Positions 43,067 through 51,138 of a stretch of 64,000 bases of DNA are shown one piece after another. The DNA lies in the NCBI GenBank assembly GCA_964472095.1, contig CAYYIV010000016.1:33051-97050 (forward strand). Reading direction: 5' to 3'. Position 1 is the first letter of the stretch, and every line of letters begins with the position of its first letter. The notes beneath the pieces are model-generated. The model worked only from the letters and a program-made list of their open reading frames with translations. It had not been told where the DNA came from and made no database searches. Position numbers and translations under genes: made by a program. The DNA is from Pelagibius sp964472095. GTDB lineage: Bacteria > Pseudomonadota > Alphaproteobacteria > Kiloniellales > Kiloniellaceae.

Positions 43067-43250
43067 GGCGCAAGGTTTTTGAGCGCCGGATGGCCGTTGC
43101 GGGCGCTTCGAGACGCCCGTGGCTGGCTCAACATGAAGGTCTTTCTTCATGCCTTCAAAGATTTACCTCATGCTGAGCGTGATTGGGCGGCAGCCCGGGC
43201 GGGCGTCCCGAAGGACGCGCCCTGCTGGTGCGAGCTCCCTTCCCGGTGGT

Positions 43251-43280
43251 TTGCCGAGGCTCCCCCCGCTGTGCTACACC
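43251..43280 (+). promoter_or_regulatory. possible gltX promoter
   Basis: TTGCCG and TACACC stand 18 bases apart, about 45 bases before the gltX ATG. Both boxes are imperfect. Confidence 0.3.
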
Positions 43281-43324
43281 CCGCCATTCCTGTCCGCAGC
43301 CCGTTTCCAGCAAGCGATGCCCAG

Positions 43325-44746
43325 ATGACCACCGACTCCCGCCCCGTCGTGACGCGCTTCGCGCCTTCGCCGACCGGCTACTTGCACATCGGCGGCGCCC
43401 GCACGGCGCTGTTCAACTGGCTCTACGCCCGTCACCACGGCGGCAGTTTCCGACTGCGCATCGAGGACACCGACCGCAAGCGCTCGACCCAGGAAGCCAT
43501 CGACGCGATCCTCGACGGGCTCGACTGGCTCGGCCTCGACCACGACGGCGAGGTCGTCTACCAGTTCGCCCGGGCCGCGCACCATGCGGAGCTGGCCCGC
43601 TCGCTGCTGGCGAAGGGCCGCGCCTACCACTGCTATGCCTCGCCGGAAGAACTCGAGGAGATGCGTGCCGCCGCCCGCGCCGAGGGCCGTCCGATGCGCT
43701 ACGACGGACGCTGGCGTGATCGCGATCCGGCCGAGGCGCCGGTCGGAGTCGACCCGGTGGTGCGCCTGAAGATGCCGCAGGACGGCGAGACGGTGGTCGA
43801 AGACCTGGTGCAGGGTTCGGTCACCGTGCGCAACGACCAGCTCGACGACATGATCTTGCTGCGTGCCGACGGCACGCCGACCTACATGCTGTCGGTGGTG
43901 GTCGACGACCACGACATGGGTGTCACCCACGTCATCCGCGGCGACGACCACCTGACCAATACCTTCCGTCAGATCCAGCTCTACCGGGCGCTGGACTGGG
44001 AGACGCCTCGTTTCGCGCACATTCCGCTGATCCACGGTCCCGACGGCGCCAAGCTGTCGAAGCGCCACGGCGCCCTGGGGGTCGAGGCATACCGCGAGAT
44101 GGGCTACCTGCCCGAAGCCCTGCGCAACTACCTGCTGCGGCTCGGCTGGGGCCATGGCGACGACGAAGTGATCTCCACCGCCCAGGCCATCCAGTGGTTC
44201 GATCTGGACGCCGTCGGCAAGTCGGCGGCGCGCTTCGACTTCGCAAAGCTGGACAACCTCAACGGCCACTATCTACGCGAGGCCGCCTCGGAGCGCCTCG
44301 TCGGCGAGGTCGCGGCGCGGCTGGAGGCCAAGCTCGGTCAACCGATCGGCGAACGCGCCCTTTCGCGCCTCGCCCAGGGCATGGATGGCCTCAAGGCGCG
44401 GGCAAAAAATCTTTCTGAACTAGCTGAAAATGCGGTATTTTATGTGGTCGATCGGCCGCTGGAGCTGGATCCCAAGGCCGACAAGATCCTGAATGCCGAA
44501 GCGCGGCAGCGCCTGGGGCGTTTGCACGACAACGTGAGCCGCTTGCCTGACTGGACCGAGACCGCCATCGAGGCGGCGGTGCGCGCTTTCTCGGAGGCCG
44601 AGAGTTGCAAGCTCGGCGATGCCGCCCAGCCGCTGCGTGCCGCTTTGACCGGTTCCAACGTATCGCCGGGTATATTCGAGGTGATGGTTGTGCTGGGTCG
44701 CGAGGAATCGCTGGCTCGCATCGCCGATCAGGGCACCACGGCGTGA
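43325..44746 (+). CDS. gltX: glutamyl-tRNA synthetase
   Basis: 473 residues, class I synthetase. The HIGH motif is RFAPSPTGYLHIGGARTALFNWLYA and the KMSKS motif reads KLSKRHG near 240. The start is the ATG at 43325, giving the usual TRFAPSP N-terminus. Many alphaproteobacteria have two GltX copies and use one to mischarge tRNA-Gln for later amidation; which copy this is cannot be told here. The frame is open upstream but unlike the family. Confidence 0.95.
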   Translation: MTTDSRPVVTRFAPSPTGYLHIGGARTALFNWLYARHHGGSFRLRIEDTDRKRSTQEAIDAILDGLDWLGLDHDGEVVYQFARAAHHAELARSLLAKGRAYHCYASPEELEEMRAAARAEGRPMRYDGRWRDRDPAEAPVGVDPVVRLKMPQDGETVVEDLVQGSVTVRNDQLDDMILLRADGTPTYMLSVVVDDHDMGVTHVIRGDDHLTNTFRQIQLYRALDWETPRFAHIPLIHGPDGAKLSKRHGALGVEAYREMGYLPEALRNYLLRLGWGHGDDEVISTAQAIQWFDLDAVGKSAARFDFAKLDNLNGHYLREAASERLVGEVAARLEAKLGQPIGERALSRLAQGMDGLKARAKNLSELAENAVFYVVDRPLELDPKADKILNAEARQRLGRLHDNVSRLPDWTETAIEAAVRAFSEAESCKLGDAAQPLRAALTGSNVSPGIFEVMVVLGREESLARIADQGTTA

Positions 44747-44768
44747 CAATTATGTTGCGCCGCGGCAA

Positions 44769-44797
44769 TTGATTGAATCGGGCCGATTCACTATGCT
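44769..44797 (+). promoter_or_regulatory. sigma70-type promoter of gltA
   Basis: TTGATT and TATGCT stand exactly 17 bases apart, about 54 bases before the gltA start, in the short gap after gltX. Confidence 0.6.
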
Positions 44798-44850
44798 CGC
44801 GCACAATATGAAACGCACCTTGCGGGTCATTTTAGCCGAGGGATGGAAAC

Positions 44851-46167
44851 ATGAACGACGCCAAATCGACTGCCAACAGGGAAACCGTGACCCTGACGGA
44901 CAACAGCACGGGTAAGAGCCTGGAACTGCCGATCCTCGGCGGCAGCGTCGGCCCGCGTGCCATCGACGTGAGTCGGCTCTACGCCGAGACCGGCTATTTC
45001 ACCTACGACCCGGGCTTCACCTCGACCGCCAGTTGCGATTCCAACATCACCTACATCGACGGCGAGGTCGGGGTGCTGATGCACCGCGGCTACATGATCG
45101 AAGACCTGGCCGAGCACAGCGATTTCATGGACGTCTGCTATCTGCTGCTGCATGGCGAGCTGCCGGACGCCAAGGAAAAGTCGAGCTTCGAAAAATCAAT
45201 CACTTACCACACCATGCTGCATGAGCAGATGAACAATTTCTTCCGCGGGTTCCGGCGTGATTCGCACCCCATGGCCGTCATGGTCGGCGTGGTCGGCGCG
45301 ATGTCGGCCTTCTACCATGACTCGACGGATATCAACGACCCGCACCAGCGCATGGTGGCCTCCCACCGCCTGATCGCCAAGATGCCGACCATCGCCGCCA
45401 TGGCCTACAAGTATTCGGTCGGCCAGCCCTTCGTCTATCCGCGCAACGACCTGCGCTACGCCGAGAATTTCCTGCACATGATGTTCTCGGTGCCCTGCGA
45501 GCAATACAAGATCAGCCCGGTGCTGGCCCGCGCGATGGACCGCATCTTCATCCTCCACGCCGACCACGAGCAGAACGCCTCGACCTCGACGGTGCGCATC
45601 GCCGGCTCCAGCAACGCCAATCCCTTCGCCTGCATCGCCGCCGGCATTGCCTCGTTGTGGGGGCCGGCACACGGCGGCGCCAACGAGGCGGTGCTGCAGA
45701 TGCTGACGGAGATCGGCGCCAAGGACCGCATCCCCGAGTTCATCAAGCGCGCCAAGGACAAGGATGACCCGTTCCGCCTGATGGGCTTCGGCCACCGCGT
45801 CTACAAGAACTACGACCCGCGCGCCAAGGTGATGCAGAAGTCCTGCCACGAAGTGCTCGGCGAGCTCGGCATCGACGACGACCCGCTGCTCGACATCGCC
45901 ATGGAGCTGGAGAGGATCGCGCTGGAGGACGACTACTTCGTCGAGAAGAAGCTGTTCCCGAACGTCGACTTCTATTCCGGCATCATCCTGAAGGCGATGG
46001 GGATCCCGACCTCGATGTTCACGGTGCTGTTCGCCGTCGCCCGCACCGTCGGCTGGGTGGCGCAGTGGCGCGAGATGATCGAGGATCCGAAGCAGCGCAT
46101 CAGCCGCCCGCGCCAGCTCTACCACGGCTACACCGAGCGCACCTACGTCCCGCTCGACAAGCGCTGA
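44851..46167 (+). CDS. gltA: citrate synthase
   Basis: 438 residues, the large hexameric type of Gram-negative bacteria. It condenses acetyl-CoA and oxaloacetate, the step after PDH. Motifs: ITYIDGEVGVLMHRGYMIEDLAEHSDF, SVPCEQYKISPVLARAMDRIFILHADHEQNAST (active-site histidine), SLWGPAHGGANEAVL (second histidine) and LMGFGHRVYKNYDPRA (catalytic region). The ribosome site is GAGGG. It converges with lpxB across a 93-bp gap. Confidence 0.98.
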   Translation: MNDAKSTANRETVTLTDNSTGKSLELPILGGSVGPRAIDVSRLYAETGYFTYDPGFTSTASCDSNITYIDGEVGVLMHRGYMIEDLAEHSDFMDVCYLLLHGELPDAKEKSSFEKSITYHTMLHEQMNNFFRGFRRDSHPMAVMVGVVGAMSAFYHDSTDINDPHQRMVASHRLIAKMPTIAAMAYKYSVGQPFVYPRNDLRYAENFLHMMFSVPCEQYKISPVLARAMDRIFILHADHEQNASTSTVRIAGSSNANPFACIAAGIASLWGPAHGGANEAVLQMLTEIGAKDRIPEFIKRAKDKDDPFRLMGFGHRVYKNYDPRAKVMQKSCHEVLGELGIDDDPLLDIAMELERIALEDDYFVEKKLFPNVDFYSGIILKAMGIPTSMFTVLFAVARTVGWVAQWREMIEDPKQRISRPRQLYHGYTERTYVPLDKR

Positions 46168-46260
46168 GCTGCCACGTCCCGCCATCGATCCCGGACAAGC
46201 GCTGGCTCACGCGCGCTTATCCGGGCCGGCGGGCAACACGCCGACCAGAGCGAGGACGGC

Positions 46261-47433
46261 TCACCGGCGGCCCTTCTGACGCAGGCAATCGAGGACGCAG
46301 CGGGCCGCTGCCCGACTTGGCGCGCCTTCCGGCGGCGTCAGAGCTTCCACCACACCCATCGCCCCCTCGCGCTGCGCAGAGCGGGCTGCCGGGTCGTTGA
46401 GCAGGCGGTCGATGGCAGGCAGGATCTCGGTGCTGCGGCAGCGACGCTGCAGGAACTCCGGCTGCACCTCGCGCCCGGCGATGAGGTTCACCAGGCTGAC
46501 GAAGGGCACCCGGAGCAGCGAGGGCGGCAGCAGGCCGGCGGGGCCGGCAAGGCGGTAGGCCACCACCGTCGGTACGCCGGCAACCGCCAGTTCCAGCGCC
46601 ACGGTTCCAGAGGCGGCCAGGGCAGCCGTCGCCCGGCTGAAGGCGCGCGCCTTGGCCTCGGCGCCGCGCACCACCTCGACCGGCACCGCCCAGTCGGCAA
46701 CCTGGGCCCGCACCAGATGCTCCACCGTCTCCACCGTCGGGATCACCACCGAGAGGCCCGGATGTCCGGCGGCCAGGGCGCGCACCGTCTCGGCGAAGAT
46801 CGGCAGCAGCTTGGTGACTTCGCCCCGGCGGCTGCCGGGCAGCAGCAGCAGGCGGGGCGGCGATCCGGCTTCCGGCGGCAGCCTCGCGGGAGCCGCTGCT
46901 TCGATGGCGGGGTGGCCGACGAAGTAGGTCGCCAGACCGTGGCGCACGAAGTAGGGCGGCTCGAAGGGCAGCAGCACCAGCAGGCGGTCGAGATAGCGGC
47001 TGACAGACTTGGCGCGCCAGGGCTTCCAGGCCCAGACCTGGGGCGCCACGTAGTGGATCAGCGGGATGCCCTGCCCCTTCAGGCGGCCGGCGATTTCGAG
47101 GGTGAAGCTCGGCGAGTCGATCGTGACCAGCGCATCCGGCCGCAGCGCCTTCACCGCCGCCACGGTCTCGCGCAGGCGGCGGATGATGGCGAGGAGATGC
47201 GGCAGGACCTCGAAGAGGCCCATGACCGCCAGCTCATGCATCGGAAAGCGGCTCTCGAGGCCCTCGGCCACCATGAGCTCGCCACCGATGCCGGCGAAGC
47301 GCACCCGCCCGCCCGTCTCCTGCTTGAGCGCCGCCATCAGACGGGCGCCGAGCAGATCCCCCGAGGGTTCGCCGGCGATGAGGAAGATCAGCGGCCCGCC
47401 GCCGCCGGGCGTGACGGCTGGAGCGTCGGTCAT
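46261..47433 (-). CDS. lpxB: lipid-A-disaccharide synthase
   Basis: 390 residues, glycosyltransferase family 19. It joins lipid X and UDP-diacylglucosamine. Visible stretches: IFLIAGEPSGDLLGARLMAALK, FAGIGGELMVAEGLESRFPMHELAVMG, VTIDSPSFTLEIAGRLK, LIHYVAPQVWAWKPWRAKS, LLLLPGSRRGEV and ALAASGTVALELAVAGVPTVVAYR. It is the last gene of the lpx run and its ATG overlaps the lpxI stop by 4 bp. Confidence 0.97.
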   Translation of the reverse strand: MTDAPAVTPGGGGPLIFLIAGEPSGDLLGARLMAALKQETGGRVRFAGIGGELMVAEGLESRFPMHELAVMGLFEVLPHLLAIIRRLRETVAAVKALRPDALVTIDSPSFTLEIAGRLKGQGIPLIHYVAPQVWAWKPWRAKSVSRYLDRLLVLLPFEPPYFVRHGLATYFVGHPAIEAAAPARLPPEAGSPPRLLLLPGSRRGEVTKLLPIFAETVRALAAGHPGLSVVIPTVETVEHLVRAQVADWAVPVEVVRGAEAKARAFSRATAALAASGTVALELAVAGVPTVVAYRLAGPAGLLPPSLLRVPFVSLVNLIAGREVQPEFLQRRCRSTEILPAIDRLLNDPAARSAQREGAMGVVEALTPPEGAPSRAAARCVLDCLRQKGRR

Positions 47434-48272
47434 GGCACCGAAGCGGCCGCATCGGCATCGAGCCTGATGCCGATCAGGAAGAGGTTCAAGCGGTCGGCCG
47501 CGGCGGTCACCGCCGGGATATCCACCACGAGGGTGCCGCCGGCCTCCACGGCAATGCCGCGCAGCCCGGCCGCCGCCGCCGCCTGCACCGTGGTGACGCC
47601 GATGGTCGGCAGGTCGGTGCGCCGCTCCTGCCCCGGCTTGCGCAACTTCACCAGCACCCCGCCGGGCCCGGCGCGGCGCAACGGCCCGCAGCGGGACAGC
47701 AGTGCGTCGGTGCCCTCCAGCGCCTCGACGCCGAGCACCAGGCCGTCCTGAACCACCGTTGCCTGGCCGACGTCGGCAGCGCCCATCGCACGCACCACCT
47801 CGATGCCGCGCCGGATATCGCGCCAGGCGCCTGCGTCCGGCTGATGGCGCCCGAAGCAGCCTTCCGCAGCCAGCAGGTCCTGCAGGAACTCCTCGACACC
47901 ACGCAGCTGGAAGCCCTCGGCCTCCAGGCCCTTCACCACGGCGCCCAGCAGCCCGTCGTCACCGAGGCTGTTGAAGCCGATCTTGGCGAGGAACTTGAAG
48001 GTCATGCGGTCGGGGCGCAGCTCGGTCATGCTCGGCCGCTTCACCGCGCCGACCAGGACCAGCTCGCGTGCGCCAGCCGCGCGCAGCGCACGGATCGCCT
48101 TCTCGCTCTGGCCCATGCGTATCCACAGGTGGTCGGTGCCGGCAACAGTGGCGGGATCGGTGTGGCCTTCGATGGCGACGACGAAGGCACCGCGGCCGTC
48201 GCTCTGGCAGAGTTCGACGAGCCGGCGTGGGAGCGAACCGCCGCCGGCGACGATACCGAGCGGCCCGTTCAT
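47430..48272 (-). CDS. lpxI: UDP-2,3-diacylglucosamine pyrophosphatase LpxI
   Basis: 280 residues of the DUF1009/LpxI family, which replaces LpxH in alphaproteobacteria. It releases UMP to give lipid X. Stretches: LGIVAGGGSLPRRLVELCQ at the N-terminus, MGQSEKAIRALRAAGARELVLVGAVKRPS, GDDGLLGAVVKGLEAEGF, GQATVVQDGLVLGVEALEGTDALL and KPGQERRTDLPTIGVTTV. It sits between lpxA and lpxB, the expected place. Confidence 0.96.
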   Translation of the reverse strand: MNGPLGIVAGGGSLPRRLVELCQSDGRGAFVVAIEGHTDPATVAGTDHLWIRMGQSEKAIRALRAAGARELVLVGAVKRPSMTELRPDRMTFKFLAKIGFNSLGDDGLLGAVVKGLEAEGFQLRGVEEFLQDLLAAEGCFGRHQPDAGAWRDIRRGIEVVRAMGAADVGQATVVQDGLVLGVEALEGTDALLSRCGPLRRAGPGGVLVKLRKPGQERRTDLPTIGVTTVQAAAAAGLRGIAVEAGGTLVVDIPAVTAAADRLNLFLIGIRLDADAAASVP

Positions 48273-49063
48273 CAGTCGTCTTCCGGCTGCAGGATGGGCC
48301 GCGAGGTCTCGGCGCGCAGGAAACCGAGCAGGGCATCGACCGTGCCGCGGCCACCATACTTCGAAGCCACCGCGTCGATCCGCTCGACGAAAGTACCCTC
48401 GGCCCGGAAGAGATCGTCATAGGCCTTGAGCAAATCCTGGATTTCCTTGTTGTCGACTCCTGCGCGCTTCAGCCCGACGATATTCAGTCCGGCCAGCAGG
48501 CCCGGCCGGCCCATGACCATGCCGAAGGGGATCACGTCGCTCTTGGCGCCGGCCATGGCACCGATGATGGCGCCGCGGCCGACGCGGACGAACTGCTGCG
48601 CCCCTGACAGCCCGCCCATGATGACGTAGTCTTCCAAAGTGACATGGCCGGCCAGGGTGGCGTTGTTGGCCATGATCACGTGGTTGCCGATGCGGCAGTC
48701 GTGGGCCACGTGGCTGCCCGGCATGAAGAGGCAGCCGTCGCCCACCCGGGTCACCATGCCACCGCCTTCCGTGCCGGGGTTCATGGTGACGTGCTCGCGG
48801 ATCACGTTGTCGCTGCCGATCTGCAGTTCCGAAGGCTCGCCCTTGTACTTCAGGTCCTGCGGCGGCTGGCCGATCGAAGAGAACGGATAGATCTGGGTGC
48901 GCGCGCCGATCGTGGTGCGCCCGTCGATCACCACATGGCTGTGCAGGCGCACGCCCTCGCCCAGCGAGACGTGCGGACCGATGACGCAGTAGGGACCGAT
49001 GACGCAGCTGTCGGCGACCTTCGCACCGGATTCGACGACTGCGGTCGGATGAATATCAGGCAT
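48272..49063 (-). CDS. lpxA: UDP-N-acetylglucosamine acyltransferase
   Basis: 263 residues with the left-handed beta-helix hexapeptide repeats and the start IHPTAVVESGAKVADSCVIGPYCVIG. The catalytic histidine lies in GSHVAHDCRIGNHVIMAN, and the helical C-terminal part includes GLNIVGLKRAG. It transfers a hydroxyacyl chain in the first lipid A step. I chose the ATG at 49063, sharing a base with the fabZ stop; an ATG at 49093 lies inside fabZ. Confidence 0.97.
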   Translation of the reverse strand: MPDIHPTAVVESGAKVADSCVIGPYCVIGPHVSLGEGVRLHSHVVIDGRTTIGARTQIYPFSSIGQPPQDLKYKGEPSELQIGSDNVIREHVTMNPGTEGGGMVTRVGDGCLFMPGSHVAHDCRIGNHVIMANNATLAGHVTLEDYVIMGGLSGAQQFVRVGRGAIIGAMAGAKSDVIPFGMVMGRPGLLAGLNIVGLKRAGVDNKEIQDLLKAYDDLFRAEGTFVERIDAVASKYGGRGTVDALLGFLRAETSRPILQPEDD

Positions 49064-49533
49064 CAGTAGCCCATGATCATGGCGGAAAAGCATGCATTGG
49101 CGACCAGGGTGCCCTCGACCTTCGCTTCGCCTTTGAACTTCCAGACGCTGCGCCGGTTCTGAATGCGCGTGACGTGGATTTTCAAGGTGTCGCCTGGGAC
49201 CACCGGCTTGCGGAAGCGCGCCTCGTCGACCGACATGAAATATACGACCTTGCCGTGGGCTTCTTCCCCGAGGGTGTACATCACCAGGGCGGCGGCAGTC
49301 TGCGCCATCGCCTCGACGATCAGCACGCCGGGCATCACCGCCTGGGCGGGAAAGTGGCCCTGGAAGAAAGGCTCGTTGATGGTGACGTTCTTGGTGCCGA
49401 CGGCGCTCTCGCCGGGGACGACATCCGCCAGCCGGTCGATCATCAGGAAGGGATAGCGATGGGGCAGCAGCCCCATGATCTCATGCACATTGAGCGAGCC
49501 GATGGCCGGCCGCTCGGAGGTCTCTTTATTCAT
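49063..49533 (-). CDS. fabZ: 3-hydroxyacyl-ACP dehydratase FabZ
   Basis: 156 residues, hot-dog fold. It dehydrates 3-hydroxyacyl-ACP in fatty acid synthesis and competes with LpxA/LpxD for substrate, which explains its place in the lpx run. Motifs: MGLLPHRYPFLMIDRL (active histidine), GTKNVTINEPFFQGHFPAQAVMPGVLIVEAMAQTAA (catalytic glutamate), and VYFMSVDEARFRKPVVPGDTL. It overlaps lpxD by 8 bp. Confidence 0.97.
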   Translation of the reverse strand: MNKETSERPAIGSLNVHEIMGLLPHRYPFLMIDRLADVVPGESAVGTKNVTINEPFFQGHFPAQAVMPGVLIVEAMAQTAAALVMYTLGEEAHGKVVYFMSVDEARFRKPVVPGDTLKIHVTRIQNRRSVWKFKGEAKVEGTLVANACFSAMIMGY

Positions 49534-50560
49534 CCTTCTTCTTGCCTCTTGCCTTCAACTCCCGATCCCACAAGGCGCACAGGCGGAAAAACTCCCGCAC
49601 CGGCCGCGCGGGACTGCCCAGCACCGTCATGCCGCTCGGAACGTCGCGCATGACACCGGACTTGGCGCCGATCTGGGCGCCGGCGCCGACCTTGAGGTGC
49701 CCGGAGATCCCTGCCTGGGCGGCGACGGCGACGAAATCCTGCAGGACGGTGCTGCCGGCGATGCCGGACTGCGCCACGAGAACGCAGCCGCGCCCGATGC
49801 GCACGTTGTGCCCGATCTGTACCAGATTATCAATCTTCGCCCCGTCCCCGATCACCGTATCGGGCCCTGCGCCGCGGTCAATCGTGGTGTTGGCGCCGAT
49901 TTCGACCCCGTCGCCGACGATGACGCGGCCGAGCTGGGGGACATCGACGAAACCTTCCGGATCCATGGAGAATCCGAATCCCCGGGTGCCGATTCGGGCC
50001 CCGGCGTGGATCTGGCAGGCCCGCCCGACCTGGCAGTAGGCCAAGGAGGCATTGGGACCGATCACGGTGCCGTCGCCGACGCTGACCCCCGCGCCGATCA
50101 CGCAGTTGGCTTCGATGCGGCAGCCGCGGCCGACCTCCGCCGCCGGCCCGATCACGACGCCGGGTCCGATCTCGCTGCCCTCACCGACGATGGCGGTGGC
50201 GTCAACCACGGCAGAGGGGTGCACGCCGGGGCGCGGCCGCGGCTGCGGATAGAAGGCCTGGGCGACCTTGGCATAGCCGCGGTAGGGGCGCCGGGTGAGC
50301 AGCAGCACCATGCCTGCCGGTGCCCGCTCGGCGAACTCCGGCGAGACGATGCAGGCACCCGCCTTGCTCTCGCCGAATTGCCCGAGGTAGCGCCGGTTGT
50401 CGAGAAAGCTCACGTCGTCGGAGCCGGCGGTGTCGAGCGGCGCCACGTCGGAGAAGCGACGTGCACCGTCGGCTCCGGGCGAAAGATCGGCCTCGGCGAT
50501 CGCGGCCAGGTCGGACAAGCCAAAGGGGCCCGCATTGTCGAAGAATCTGCGATCAGCCAT
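49526..50560 (-). CDS. lpxD: UDP-3-O-acylglucosamine N-acyltransferase
   Basis: 344 residues. The N-terminal uridine-binding domain (1-100, ending GMVLLLTRRPYRGYAKVAQAFYP) precedes a long hexapeptide beta-helix (HPSAVVDATAIVGEGSEIGPGVVIG and on). The catalytic histidine region reads NLVQIGHNVRIGRGCVLVAQSGIAG. It adds the N-linked acyl chain of lipid A. ompH lies 10 bp upstream. Confidence 0.97.
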   Translation of the reverse strand: MADRRFFDNAGPFGLSDLAAIAEADLSPGADGARRFSDVAPLDTAGSDDVSFLDNRRYLGQFGESKAGACIVSPEFAERAPAGMVLLLTRRPYRGYAKVAQAFYPQPRPRPGVHPSAVVDATAIVGEGSEIGPGVVIGPAAEVGRGCRIEANCVIGAGVSVGDGTVIGPNASLAYCQVGRACQIHAGARIGTRGFGFSMDPEGFVDVPQLGRVIVGDGVEIGANTTIDRGAGPDTVIGDGAKIDNLVQIGHNVRIGRGCVLVAQSGIAGSTVLQDFVAVAAQAGISGHLKVGAGAQIGAKSGVMRDVPSGMTVLGSPARPVREFFRLCALWDRELKARGKKKDE

Positions 50561-50569
50561 GGGGCGTCC

Positions 50570-51133
50570 TCAGTTCTGAACCGCCGGTAGCGGCACTTTC
50601 TCCAGCTCGGCGTTCAGCCGCTGCAGGGCTTCGTCAGTGAAATCGAATTCCGAGCGCACAATGATAACAGTGGACTTGGCCAGCACGAGATCAAGGTTGT
50701 TCTCGCGGGCAATGTCCTGAGAGATCTGCAGCAGGACCTGTTGGATCTGGGCCATACCCAGGCTGAACCGCTGATCCAGTTGGCGACGATCCTCCTGCAG
50801 CTGACGCTGCAGGTCGACGCCCTCGGATTCCAACTTCTCGCGCGCCTCGGTGTAGGCTTCGGCCGTCAGCGATGCGCGCCGCTCGGCCAGGTCGATGTCG
50901 GCCGCCCGCAGCGCCGCTTCACGATCCTGGATCTCCGCCTGGGTGCTTTCGCGCAGCGCCTCGACGTCGCGCGACAGGGCCTGGACCGCCGTGGAGGCGC
51001 GCAATACACCTTGGATGTCGATCACGCCGGCAATGGGTGCGCGTTCGAGCTGCGCCCGCGCAGGCTCCGCCACCGCCGCAACCACCAGAAGGATTGCGGT
51101 AAGGTAGAGTGACCAGCAGCGAAGCCGTTTCAT
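50570..51133 (-). CDS. ompH: OmpH/Skp-family periplasmic chaperone
   Basis: 187 residues from the ATG at 51133, six bases after bamA. The signal peptide reads LYLTAILLVVAAVAEPARAQ. The body is a long, charged coiled coil (STQAEIQDREAALRAADIDLAERRAS to QEDRRQLDQRFSL), as in Skp, flanked by beta strands (AGVIDIQGVLRAS and NNLDLVLAKSTVIIVR). Skp escorts unfolded outer-membrane proteins to BamA, its upstream neighbour. Confidence 0.9.
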   Translation of the reverse strand: MKRLRCWSLYLTAILLVVAAVAEPARAQLERAPIAGVIDIQGVLRASTAVQALSRDVEALRESTQAEIQDREAALRAADIDLAERRASLTAEAYTEAREKLESEGVDLQRQLQEDRRQLDQRFSLGMAQIQQVLLQISQDIARENNLDLVLAKSTVIIVRSEFDFTDEALQRLNAELEKVPLPAVQN

Positions 51134-51138
51134 TCGGT

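Noticed and set aside
42999..43324. N-terminal extension of GltX or a separate small gene
   Set aside because: The frame is open into gltX, but the sequence has no synthetase features and no good ribosome site at its ATG.
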